In this document: positions 46,780 to 58,403 of the stretch, piece by piece
Layout: each line of letters starts with the position of its first letter
Numbering within the stretch: the stretch's first letter is position 1
Assembly: GCA_025617745.1 (NCBI GenBank)
Contig: CM046861.1
Span: forward strand, 14,934,283-14,998,282
DNA: 64,000 bases
Reading direction: 5' to 3'
DNA from: Heliocidaris erythrogramma
Lineage: Eukaryota > Echinodermata > Echinoidea > Camarodonta > Echinometridae
The notes under the pieces: generated by a model
The model's input: the letters and a program-made list of their open reading frames with translations, nothing else
The model's database searches: none
What the model was told of the DNA's origin: nothing
Translations under genes and position numbers: made by a program

Positions 46780-48485
46780 TAAATATGTACATGTAGCATG
46801 CATTCTTGGTTAGATTTGTTTTTCCATTGAAATGGCTTAAGAGAAACGTAATATATGTATGTAAGATGAGTCCTCAATAAACATGTTAATCCTACATACT
46901 GTTATATCTCAGATATTGTAAACATAATTGTCTTGCATAGTTCGTGTACAATTACCAAAATAAATATCTACATGTAGCATGCATACTTGGTTAGCTGCAT
47001 TTGTCCATTCAAATGACTTAAGAGAAACGTAACCAAAAACTAAGAATCAGAACTTTTGTTGTACAGTTTTTGCCAGACATTAAAAATAAACAATGCAACA
47101 TGTATGCTTCATGCATTACATTGTTTGAATATATGTAGGTAAGATGAGTCATCAACGAACATGTTAATCATACATACTGTTATCTCTCAGATATTTGAAA
47201 CATCATTTTCTTGCATAGTTCGTGTACAATGACCAAAATAAATATGTACAAGTAGGCTTAAGAGAAACGTAAACAAAAACTAAGAATCAGAACTTTTCTT
47301 GTACAGTTTTTATCAGACCATAAAAATAAATATTGCAGCATGTATGCTTCATGCATTACACTGTTTTTATAATATGTAGGTAAGATGAATCATCAACGAA
47401 CATGTTAATCATACATACTGTTATCTCTCAGATATTTTAAACATCATTTTCATGCATAGTTCACCAAAATAAATATGTACAAGTAGGCTTAAAGGTACTG
47501 TATAGTTTTGGTAGGGTCAAAAATAAATTTTGTCCATTTTTTGTTATTCAACTCCGTTTGAGGTACACAATCAAACCTCCATACCGTTCGGATTAATTTT
47601 GTTGCATTTTCGAGATATTTAATTTTTTATCATATTTTATCGGAGCCCCCGATAAATCCTGAAATCACCAAAAATTATATATATCCGTTGGCCGATCTCC
47701 ATGAAATTTTCGGAGTATCTTCCTTTGACACCCCTTTATCATAATCTTTCAAAAAAATAATGGTCTGTTTATGTTAAACCATGATTTTCAAGGAAATTGT
47801 CATTTCCGATTTTGACTGCGCCAACGGCAGTTATCTTCTTCTGAATGTCCACTGATTCGAATAGAACACATATTTTCAAAATCAATGACCCTTGCCAAAA
47901 CTTTGCAATACCTTTAAGAGAAACGTAAACAAAAACTAAGAAATAGAACTTTTCTTGTACAGTTCCTGTCAGACCATAAAAATAAATAAAGCAGCATGTA
48001 TGCTTCATGCATTACACTGTTTTTAAAATATGTAGGTAATATGAGTCATCAACGAACATGTTAATCATACATACTGTTATCTCTCAGATATTTGAAACCT
48101 AATTTTTGGCATAGTTTATGTACCGTACAATGACTAAAATAAATATGTAAAGTAAGCTTAAGAGAAACGTAAACAAAAACTAAAAATCAGAACTTTCCTT
48201 GTACAGTTCTTGTCAGACCATAAAAATAAATAATGCAGCATGTATGCTTCATGCATTACACTGTTTTTAAAATATGTAGGTAATATGAGTCATCAACGAA
48301 CATGTTAATCATACATACTGTTATCTCTCAGGTATTTGAAACATAATTTTTGGCATAGTTTATGTACAATGACTAAAATAAATATGTAAGGTAGGCTTAA
48401 GAGAAACGTAAACAAAAACTAAAAATCAGAAGTTTCCTTGTACAGTTCTTGTCAGACCATAAAAATAAACAATGCAGCATGTATG
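46780..48485. repeat. ~240-bp satellite array, about 6-7 units
   Basis: The phrase TTAAGAGAAACGTAA(A/C)CAAAA recurs at about 47,018, 47,257, 47,914, 48,156 and 48,398, spaced 239-242 bases once the 421-bp insertion is removed. An older variant lies near 46,840. Each unit holds GCATGTATGCTTCATGCATT and GTTAATCATACATACTGTTA. Confidence 0.9.
47493..47913. mobile_element. TTAA-type element, family 3, copy 2
   Basis: 421 bp inserted in a satellite unit at GGC-TTAA-GAGAAACG, with TTAA on both sides (47,489-47,492; 47,914-47,917). Neighbouring units show the empty site. Confidence 0.92.
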
Positions 48486-50057
48486 TTTCAGCTTTCATGC
48501 ATTACATATTACATGTCCCTATTTTGCGGAGCCATTGATTAGTTTGAGAACAGCCTAGTAGTTCCTATTGATTTGTGTGCGTGCATCCGACTAAATAAAC
48601 CGCTGCGTGTAAATTGGTCGTGTGATTGTTGCTCCATCGACATGGCACTGCACTGATCACCGACACTAGTTGTAACATGAAGTTAGATCTATCTAACGAC
48701 AACGTTAGGGACACTGAGTGAGTGATATTACACTGGATAAACGGCAGTAAATAAATTGAGTGGTACGATAAATTGTTATTGTTGTTAGTGTTAACGTTAA
48801 AGTTTAAACTTTTAGTAATCATATCACATTAGACATTAATACATTATCAACTCACGTGTGAACTTCAGCAACATACATCGTCACCGTGTTAACTTCAAAA
48901 ACATGTATACAGTCACTGACATCGATATCAACTGGTAAACTTCAGGACTTGACACTGCCAGCGAGTTAGAATTGTTACTGCGTCGACGATCGAGTAGCTG
49001 TACGCGTTAAACCGTACGATGTCGCTGAATAGGACTGTAACTCTGCACGCATGATGCTATATCGACGTAATCTCGAGATCATGCATCAGATTCAGTCAGT
49101 GGACGTGTCGGGAACGTCGTCGCGACGATGCTAGTAGGTCTCAGACTCGTTCACCAAAATATGTGTGGTTAAAAATGATCACGATTCTTTTTTCAAAATT
49201 TTAAACGATAAATAAAAAATAATAAAGACCTTGGTATTTTTAAAGCCGTAATTCACGCAAGCGCCAAAAAGTTTTATAATAACAACGCATTTGGGCTTTA
49301 CTCAAATTATAATAAGATACAGCTCGGTGCACTATATTAGCTGATCAGGTATTGTTTAATAAAATTGTTTACTAAAAAAGTGTTTACTATAAGAAAAGAC
49401 AAGTGTTTACTCTTACAAGCAACAGGATTGAATTTACTAATACTCTCGGTCAAAAGATGGGCATTGGGGTTTAAGCAACTGTTTTGAATCTTAAACAGAT
49501 ATAGTGATAACTTCATAAGATCAACCGGGTTGCATACAATTTTAATTGTTTTTTTGTTTGTATATGCAAGGAGGAAGAAAAAGGCTCCACATCCTGGATT
49601 ACCACTATCTTCGTGATTCATGTTGTCTGCAAGGAGTATCATGAGACAATGTGTTTGTATTGTTTGTATTTGATAGGCCTTCCTATTATACCCCCACGAG
49701 CTGATAATAAAATAGTGATCTTGATTTAGATATTAAAGGTGCGCTTTAGCTCACCGGCATCCACGTTTCATCCGTAGGAAGCCTTGGCAGAACGTATAAA
49801 ACGTGTTAGACCTTGAACAGAACGTGGTAAACGTAAGGGACCCCATCAAAACTTGACAGAACGAGAGGGAAGGTACTGGCGTCCGTGGCAGACCTCGGGC
49901 CGAACCGTACCACGCCTTTGAATCTCCGGGCCTCAGCAGGCCCGTCCACCTACGCCCCGTCAAGGATACCTTGATAGACCTTGAGAAAACTTAGCACGAC
50001 CCAACAAAACACAAATTAAACGGAAGGAACTTTTGTAGTTTGGCTATTACATGAAGT
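48486..50057. other. Right part of the insertion and spacer junction
   Basis: No gene or LTR pair could be supported. 49,740-49,985 is GC-rich with inverted similarity to 45,150-45,450. Spacer B resumes near 50,000 with the TIR element's right end (GGAAGGAACTTTTGTAG). Confidence 0.4.
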
Positions 50058-51201
50058 CACAGGCGTAGCCAGGATTTTTCAATATGGGGGGCCAGACGTG
50101 AAGGATCCAACAGCATAGCCAGCTTTTCATTTTATGGGGGGGGGCGGGGGTTTGAGCACGCGAAGAGTGCGAAATTGGTGATAGGAGCTGGCGAAGCGTG
50201 CCTCCCGAGGGGGTGGGTGTAGGGAGCGGAAGTTTTTCCCCTCCGCGCGAAGTGTGAAAGCTCTGACGTTTTATAGCAAATTTGAGAGAAAGATATCTGC
50301 ACTGTATGTGACAGGGGTTGGTGCATGTGACAGGGGTTCCCGCGCGAAGCGCGAAAGCTCTGACTTTTTGTCACCGTTTTTTTAGGCGGAAAGTAGTTCG
50401 ACGCCCTGACTGCTAAGTTTCAATTATTTTGGACGCAATACTGCACTGTATGTGACAGGGGTTGGTGCAGGGAGGGGGAGTTTCCCCCCTTCCCGCGCGA
50501 AGTGCGAAAGCTCAGACTTTTTGTCACCTTTTTTTTAGGCGGAAAGTAGTTCGACGCCCTGACTGCTAAGTTTCAATTATTTTGGACGCAATACTGCACT
50601 GTATGTGACAGGGGTTGGTGCAGGGAGGGGGGAGTTTCCCCCTTCCCGCGCGAAGCGCTAAAGCGCTGACGTTTTATAGCAAATTTGAAAGATAATGGCT
50701 CGTAGCACCTTTTTATAGGCGGAAAGTTTTTCGACGTCCGGATTGCTTTTAAATTATTTGGACGTAAAACTGCACTGTATATGTGACAGGGCTTGGTGTA
50801 GGGAGGGGGAGTTTCTCCCTTCCCGCGCGAAGCGCTAAAGCTCTGATTTTAGAAATTTTGAGAGAAAGAAAACGGCTCGTAGCAAACAATTTTTTTAGGC
50901 GGAAAGTTAAAGTTCGACGCCCGGACTGCTTTTCAATTATTTGGACGCAACATTTCACTGTATTTAACAGAGGTGGGTGCAGGGAGAGGAGAGTTATTTC
51001 CCCCTTCCCGCGCAAAGCGCGAAAACTTTGACGTTTTAGCAAATTCTGAGAGAAAGATAACAACATGTAGCGCTTTTTTAGGCCTTTTTTCTCCCACTTT
51101 CCCCGCTTTTTCGCTCTCGCTTTTTTTTTTTTTTTTTTTTTTTTTTTGGTGGCTGAATAGGGGGAAGCATGACCCCCTGTTCCCCCATGTCTACGCCAGT
51201 G
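50058..51201. mobile_element. GCGTAG-ended element with internal tandem repeats
   Basis: Absent from spacer B copy 1 (ATTACATGAAGT-CTGCAAGAAAAAGC). Inverted ends are CACAGGCGTAGCCAGG and CACTGGCGTAGACATG. From about 50,290 to 51,080 there are five units of 150-185 bp, each with CACTGTATGTGACAGGGGTT, a CCCGCGCGAAGCGC block and TTTTAGGCGGAAAGT. A T27 run follows. No transposase; hAT-like ends are possible. Confidence 0.75.
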
Positions 51202-52112
51202 AAAAGAAAAGCAAAAGCAACCGATAACAATTAAATCACGCGTACTAGCATTTTGAAATGTGTACAATGTAATAGGCCATAATTATTAAACTATTATAGT
51301 AATGAACGACAACTTAAAAAAAAGAACACTAAAAACATGTCAAAAAGAAAATCTCTACATTTGATCAGTTACTCTTCAGATTTGGAAGTTTGAAGTTAAA
51401 ATCAGTACATTCCAGGCGGAAACAAATCAATACATAATTATATTGGTTTACGTTTATGAGATGTGTAGTATATTTGGCAGTAAAAGTCGTAAAAGTTTTC
51501 GTATGAAATAAGAAAACTTTACATGAAATGAATATCTCCATCCGACAGCGGTGGAAAAGCTTGATTTTCCAAGGGAAAACAAATGAAGATTAATATTAGG
51601 TCATTTTTTCATTTTTCTCAAGTGCATGTACATTGTACATGTATTTCCTTTCTTCTTTTTTTTTTTTTGGGGGGGGGGGGGGTATTTCAAAAAAGTGCTT
51701 ATTCCAATAAATCGAAGACAGTTATTTCATAACATTGCTCATCTGCGTGGATGATCAAAATGAATCTGAAGTACTGCCAAGACTTCAACATCTGTCGATT
51801 TTTACAGATCAGATGAAACTCTTTGTTTATAGTTTTGAATTATGAAATTTGTAGCTTGTGGTGTTTGCTAGGTGTATATGGTTTACTACATATTCAAGCG
51901 GTTTCCATCATTCACTATATGAAACAAAGAAGTCGGATTCCTGTCTAACCTATATAGGTACTAAGACTATACTAACTTCAATAAATATTAAAAAGGCAGT
52001 TTTAGACCTATTCAAAGTTTGCCTGGCTTAATCAATCACAGGACAAATATAAGGTAATTGCAGAAAGTATAGTTTTATTAGCAAAGGCTTACACAGAGAA
52101 TTTTCAGCATGT
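51202..52112. repeat. Spacer B, copy 2, right part
   Basis: Paralogous to 28,790-29,861, including the T/G run (51,657-51,681) and GATAAATCGAAGACAG-type block. Contains the TRIM copy 5 poly(A) signal. Confidence 0.8.
52074..52079 (-). terminator. Poly(A) signal of TRIM copy 5
   Basis: AATAAA on the minus strand, about 34 bases after the stop codon. Confidence 0.6.
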
Positions 52113-53963
52113 TTAGTGGAATATGTAAAGTCTGTCAGTAGTACAGAAAGCGATCTCTCCTGACCAGAACGCCTGAAGATAGTACCAGTGTCTTTTATTG
52201 GGTTTCTCTATCTTGTGATCAGTAATGAGGCACTTGATATGATTCAGCTCGGTCGTGTATTCGTCGATAGTGACTGATCCTTCCTCGTACTTGACACAGG
52301 CGGTCAAGATTGTATTATCTTGAGTAACAGTAGCATGTAGGTAATAACCGCTCGGGTTCTTTAATTTGTACTTTACCTCACCATGATTAGCGACAACACT
52401 TACAGAATCATTGTCAGATTTTATAATCAATAGTTTTTGATTGAGACTCACAATTTGCATGGGTTCGTATCCATTTAATGGTATCTCAAAGATCGCCTTC
52501 CCACCTGCTGGTGAGAATACCTGAATCTTCTGGGCTTTTCTGTAGCTGACATAGATCTGATTACCACTGTCTACAGTGATGCTACCGAACCCTTTATCGT
52601 GACTCAAAGTCACAAACCTTACATCCAACTTCTTGTACTCCCTTGTGTAGAGTGTGATATTGTTACTCTTATCAAGTACAACATACTGACCATTGGAAAA
52701 GAACCCTACTCCTAGGATATTAACATGCTTCAGCACTGTATGCTGCAGCTCACCATCAGCAGAGAAGATCTGGATTCCTCCATCCTTGCATCCTACTGCC
52801 ATCCTACCATCCGGTGAAGGAACCATGGCATTCATGCTATTCTTAGCAGGCAAAGCGATATCCTTCCCCACTGCATTCACGATCTTACCTAGACCTAACT
52901 CGTCCATTCCCACGTTTCTCTCAAAACTGATACATTTTCCCTTCTTGCTGGATATTCTCGACTGCTTGTAGTCAGGCTCCTCTTGCCTCAAAGCCTCTTG
53001 TAATTCCTGACATAGCGTGTCGTATGCAGCCAAAGCATCGGTCTCCAGTGGTATCTTTGTCGCATTGATTACAAGGTCGGTTATGGTGGTCAAGTGAGCG
53101 ATCTGCTGTTGAGTCGATTCCTTCATTTCGTCGAGCTCTTTCACTACTCCTTCGGACTTGACTTTAACTTCACTAATGAGAAGCTCTTTCCTCTCTTTCA
53201 ACTTCCGGATTGATTCTTCATAGGCTTTGTTGATATCATCAAGGCACTGTTTCTTCACATTTCTCACTCGATCTTTCTGTTCATCAATGAAGTCAACGTA
53301 TCTCTGAAAGCAGGAACGTTTCTTGCCCCCATTGGATTTCAGTTCCTCGACACTTCTCAAATGGTTACTTTCATAAACCGATGCGTCTATGACCCGATGT
53401 CCTTCATGGGCATGCTCCATGACACTACACCTGAAACAAGCAAATCTCTTGCAGTCAGAGCAGAAGCACTCCTCATCCTCTTTTGGGTGTTTCCTGCATT
53501 TACGGTATCTTCGTATTGATACCTTTCCTGATGTAATATCACTCACAGCTAATACCTCATGGCCGTTGAAGTCTTCCCATTTTGAGTGTGTGGTTTGGCA
53601 AGCAGTACAAAGATACCTGCCACAATCCTGACAGTAGACTACCGCTTTGGGTTTCTCCTCAGATTTACAGTGGGTGCAAAACTGATATTGATTTTTTACG
53701 TCGTCTAGGAGAGACTTTAAAGCTAGATTTGCAGGTAATGTGCTTACATCTTGGTTGTAGACCTGTGTTTCAGCTCTGCAGATGGGACATCGAAGCTTTC
53801 GTTCGTTAGGCCTACCATAGCATTCCAGAAGGTTGTCCAGACAGGCCTTGCAGTAGGTGTGAGAGCAAGGCAAGATCCTTGGATCATTGAAGACATTAAG
53901 ACATACGGGACACTCCAGGCTTTGGACACTGACTTGCTTGAATTCACCCGCCATGCATGCCAT
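52113..53963 (-). CDS. TRIM (RBCC) E3 ligase-like protein with propeller, copy 5
   Basis: 616-residue intact intronless frame. RING-HC has C18, C21, C33, H35, C38, C41, C59 and C62 in exact C3HC4 spacing. B-box 1 uses C96, C99, C111, C114, C119, C122, H126 and H135. B-box 2 uses C156, H159, C168, C171, C176, C179, H184 and H189. A charged helical coiled coil spans about 202-300. About 378-616 has five or six repeats (PSPDGRMAVGC, FFSNGQYVVLD, VDSGNQIYVSY, TQDNTILTAC) typical of an NHL-like propeller. All zinc ligands are present, so E3 activity is plausible. The first Met (53,963) is 10 bases after a conserved AG acceptor; a 9-base in-frame duplication gives MACMAGEF where copy 2 has MAGEF. 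Exact family name (TRIM2/3/56-like) is uncertain. Confidence 0.93.
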   Translation of the reverse strand: MACMAGEFKQVSVQSLECPVCLNVFNDPRILPCSHTYCKACLDNLLECYGRPNERKLRCPICRAETQVYNQDVSTLPANLALKSLLDDVKNQYQFCTHCKSEEKPKAVVYCQDCGRYLCTACQTTHSKWEDFNGHEVLAVSDITSGKVSIRRYRKCRKHPKEDEECFCSDCKRFACFRCSVMEHAHEGHRVIDASVYESNHLRSVEELKSNGGKKRSCFQRYVDFIDEQKDRVRNVKKQCLDDINKAYEESIRKLKERKELLISEVKVKSEGVVKELDEMKESTQQQIAHLTTITDLVINATKIPLETDALAAYDTLCQELQEALRQEEPDYKQSRISSKKGKCISFERNVGMDELGLGKIVNAVGKDIALPAKNSMNAMVPSPDGRMAVGCKDGGIQIFSADGELQHTVLKHVNILGVGFFSNGQYVVLDKSNNITLYTREYKKLDVRFVTLSHDKGFGSITVDSGNQIYVSYRKAQKIQVFSPAGGKAIFEIPLNGYEPMQIVSLNQKLLIIKSDNDSVSVVANHGEVKYKLKNPSGYYLHATVTQDNTILTACVKYEEGSVTIDEYTTELNHIKCLITDHKIEKPNKRHWYYLQAFWSGEIAFCTTDRLYIFH

Positions 53964-53973
53964 GATTACAATT

Positions 53974-53990
53974 CTTGAAGAGTATACGAG
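53974..53990 (-). other. Predicted 3' splice site before TRIM copy 5
   Basis: Minus strand CGTATACTCTTCAAG, then 10 bases and ATG, at the same spacing as in copies 1 and 2. Confidence 0.45.
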
Positions 53991-56900
53991 CTATAAAAAA
54001 AGGAAACAATGGAAACAAGGAAACAATGATTAGTGTATACTGTTTGCCAGCTGATCAAATTAAAGAACATTATCAATAAGCGTTTTGCTTGTGGTTTTTC
54101 TCTATAAATACATCATTGTTTATTTTTTCATTTTTACATGGAAAATAATTAATATAAATTCGAAAAATAATTCGATATCACGGCCTTTCGAACAGGTGTA
54201 TGTATATTTATTTTCTATTCCAGTGTCTCTTCCTCACTCTATATACCCCTATCTCTGTCACTTCTCTCTATTTTCTCTCTCCCTCTCTCTCTCCTCCCTG
54301 AGTTTCGTGTCACTCACAAGCTTTCTCCCTTTCTCTCGTCTTTCATTACATACAGGTACGCGAACCTACAGGCCTAGGGAAGGGACCAAGTATTTTAACG
54401 CTCATTCATTAATCAAGTACCACTTTGCACCCGAGTATATAGCATATAGTGGCTATTAGAAAGTATTGTCTAGTGTCGGGCTTGGAATCTAACCCCAACT
54501 GTAAAGTATAAATAAATCATTACATAACTGCGTAAACTTTATTTGTTTTAGACCGAACGTTATGAGTAATGATAAAAACTCAAAATCAAACAAATATAGA
54601 AAAGGCTCTCGGTTCCTTAATTTAAGCAGATGAAGTGTAAAAAAAAAAATGCCTTTTACTAGTTATTTAGTTTTACATCAATTTATTTACACTGGCATAA
54701 AAGTTAAACTACCGTAATCCTGCTAGAAGTCAGACAGTTGTTTGATTTTCTTAAATAGTTTTTCACTCGGTAATTTTTGCATGGGTATTTACCAAATATC
54801 GTGAAGCCGATATTCTACTCTTTTCGAATGGAGTTTGCGGTTCGGCGTAGCGAAAGAATAGGCAAACCCTTGCGCAATGTCAGTTCTCAGACAGGAAATT
54901 CAGAAGTCAGACACTAGAGGGAGGCATGTTGGGCTGCCGCTTCGATGTGACGATCGTTCCGTGTTTTATTTTCATTGAATTTTCATCGACATGTATTGAA
55001 TTACTTCTCCACATAATTAACATGGGTTTATATCCGTATATATTTGTTTAAGAAACTGTGAAATTAAACGAAAAAAATAATGTTAGTAAATTGGTAGCTA
55101 TATTCTAATTGAAGCTAACAGATGACCACCGTTTTCTTCAAGATGCCAATGATGTGAATACAAAGTTGGCCTATTAATTTGATATTGTCATTTGATATTG
55201 TAGGGCCTACCTTTTCAAATTATATTTTCCATAATTTGTAGTTCCAATGAAGTGCCTTTTCAATTTTTGTGTATTTTATTTATCGATTTATTTAAAATTT
55301 AATACAAATTAGAGTTCCCTAAAAAAATATAATTTTAAACCAATTATTTTCAAATTAATCTCTCTAATCTAGACCCTACATTGGTTTTTTAAATGTGCCC
55401 CAAACCGACCGTTTTGAAATGAGAAATTATTCAGATAATATATCATTCTTAAATATGGATACATTTAAATGTAACAATGTATTTTTGTTAATACACAAAA
55501 AAGGAAACATTAGATGACCTTTGAGTACTTAAAAAACACTCGATGTATACTTTGACAATTCTATTTTATAGATGATGAGTTTGTAAAATATCATCAAATA
55601 TATATTTCTACCTCTTCCTCCTTTCTATCCCATCTATGAATAGTTTACATCGTAACATTAAACTGTTAGAATCAACCTGATCAGTATGTAAGAGAAAATG
55701 AGAAATATGAATCAAATATTATATTCATCTATTCCTAGGCTCACCATGAAAGGGCATTATTTTTTAAGGAATACATCACTTTGTTTTCTTGCTTTCCAGT
55801 CGGCAGAGAAATTGAGAAAACAGAAATACATCAACAGAAAAAAGAGCAACCTGCATGAAAGATAGGATGGAGAAATGAGCAAAGGAAGATGCAGTTTTAA
55901 GTAATGTTTAAGCAATTGTTTGTGAATTCCTTCTCAGGCCCAGTCAAGGAAGGGAATCTCATACTTCTTAAAATATTATTCGTTCTTATACCATCATACA
56001 GTACTTTTTTTTCTCACTCCGACTTGATATACTGTATATTATTCTATCTAGTTAGGCTATATAGCACCATTAAATACTAATTATTTGACAATTATTCTGC
56101 AAGTTACCAAATATGAACCTACTTACTATGCTATTGATAATTTTCATAATAGTAATATAAAAGGGAGATTTCAGGTGACCGACTTCCAAAGTGACCCAAA
56201 ATGTCAGTGTTGTAAAAAATCTGAAAAGTTTCAGAAGTTCGTTCAACTTAACTGTAGGATACATGTATTATTAATACCAATGAAGAGGTTACTACTTCTT
56301 TTAAAAGCCAAATCTATTCAAATCTTCTGCCATTCATTCATCGTAATTGTCCATCGATGCATACATACACAAACTGTGAAGCTATTGTCTGTCTCTGTCT
56401 GTTGTCTCTGTCTGTTTTCTCTTTCTTTCTTTCCCTCTCTCTCTTTATCTGGGGAAAATCCAGAATTATTGCAATAAAATGTAATATTTCAGTCCATGTA
56501 TTTTCACTGTTATAGAAATATAAAACATAAGGGAATGAAATTGTTACTCTCCAAGATAAAAAGATAAGTGTTTTCTATGTCACATGAAATAAGAATGATC
56601 ACTTTCTTTCAGATATGGTTCAGTGAATCAGCGTCATCTCCCTCTCTTTGTTGGGGGAGGGGGGGGGGGACTTTGAATTTAGTTTAAACTCATGGCTTTA
56701 ATTCTTCAAATGTATCATAAAAGTTTTATCTTCAATAATTATGCAAAGTGTAATACATGTACATGTATTATGAAGATTTTGTTGCAATATAACAAAGTCT
56801 TAAATATGAACGACAGGATGGACTGCGTGCCTTTGCTCAACTGCAAGCTCCATTTTATGATGCCTTCTGTGAATTCCAATTAAAGTGAGTCATCTTCATT

Positions 56901-58400
56901 TAGGTATAAACAATTATAGTCAGTAATGGTTTCATGGCTGCAGTTTATTTATTGAAGAAAAAACAACCGCAACACAAGCACTTCAAAGTATTACATTATT
57001 GACATTAACAAAAAAAATGAATATTGTTCTCTTAATCACAAGGGGAGTGTTCACATATAATTCAGATAAAAATCAAATTTCAATGTATGCAGAGAAATAT
57101 GATATCTTTAATGATGAGCAAAATATTCAAACTTGGACAGCAACATAATTTTGAGGGTCAGTCTTTGTCTCAGTGGCAAATCCTTTTTTTTTTGGGGGGG
57201 GGGGGGGGGGGGGCAGAGTTCTAAAATTTAGTTTTAGGGCTAAAAAAATTAATTAGGGGATTATGAGTAAACTTTTGTCTTCAGATATGTAGTTTTATTA
57301 TTGTTTTCTAGTTAATATAATAGCTTTCAATAGCACGGTGCAAATGTGCCCTCTTTGCATGCCCCCCTCCCCTCCCACATTGGAGATACGGTACTCTTCA
57401 AGGTTCATCGACCGGGGATACTACACGAACAAATTAGCCAATTCTACTTGTATAGAGTCATGGATGGTAGAAATTTCTTTTCCCACAGAACCGATATTAA
57501 TTTTTAATAAAAACTATAATCTAAATTGTTCTTTTTTTTTATTTTTTTTATTTTCATTTTATTTTATTTTTCATTTTTTGATTTTTTAAAGAGTACATGT
57601 GATTATGTTTCAGCTCCCCCCAAGCAAGGAACCGAAAAAATGTCCCAACCATTTACAAAAGATGGCTTGCATTTGGATGAGGAACGTGCCCACTTCCGAC
57701 CCCCACCCCGTATTCAGTTATCCACAACTGATTTTTAAAAATGTAGAGATTCAGGCATATTAATTCTTTTCACAGGGCTTTGCAGGGACACATGCAGGAA
57801 CCGGGGGGGGGGGGGGGGGGGGGGGTTCAGTAAACACGTGCAAACGTATGGTAGTGCAAAACTGTGGTTATACACGCACCCCCCCCCCCCCCCCCCCCCA
57901 ATTAAGCCCCTCCACTTTCGAAGACGTTCCGCGGCCCTGACATGTCATGGCGCCTTTGCCACCCCCCCTGAATATCCACCACATATTACAAAAAGTATAT
58001 AGATTATTATCTCTGTGATCGGATCGTGATCTACCATGCAAACTGCATTAACAAAAGAGTTTGAAAAACCCACCCTCCCCCGTCTACGTCTGCAACTGAC
58101 AACCATGCCCTGTCAATGCAAACTTCAAGTTCAACCGTACCCAGAAATCAATAGGTGGAATGGCTGTCTGACTACTGACGGATTTCCTGTTTGCGAACCA
58201 CGGAAAGTTAGCAATCATTTTGTTGTATAGATAGACATAATTCCGTGCATGATAGGAGAAGCGCATGCCCACGGATCATTCTCCTGGGAACTGCACAATC
58301 TTTCTCTGAAGCTAGACATAAAAAAGTGAAATTTACAGAGAGGCAAGACTTAGGTACGAAGCCCTGGAAGGGCCAAATCGACAACGTAAAAAAAAATAAT
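53991..58400. other. Non-coding stretch right of the TRIM array
   Basis: No gene supported. Contents: a CT-rich patch at 54,230-54,300, a CTGT/CTTT patch at 56,385-56,450, G runs at 56,656-56,669, 57,194-57,213 (G20) and 57,803-57,825 (G23), and C21 at 57,879-57,899. Confidence 0.5.
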
Positions 58401-58403
58401 ATA

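Larger units (their letters stand above)
45151..49990. mobile_element. 4.8-kb composite insertion in spacer B, copy 2
   Basis: Spacer B copy 1 has about 200 bases where copy 2 has 4.8 kb. Both ends are GC-rich and share phrases in inverted orientation (CTGCCACGGAC near 45,200; its complement GTCCGTGGCAG near 49,880). From left: a CpG-rich end with a possible exon (45,151-45,733), a 33-bp hairpin, G29, and a TTAA-type element. A 240-bp satellite array interrupted by a second TTAA-type element and a non-repetitive end (48,490-49,990) follow. No intact transposase. A Harbinger-class parent is possible from the TTA-flanked outer ends, but unproven. Confidence 0.5.

Noticed and set aside
48486-49160. 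LTR of a retrotransposon
   Set aside because: An AATAAA-like motif is present, but no second LTR, primer-binding site or coding region could be found.
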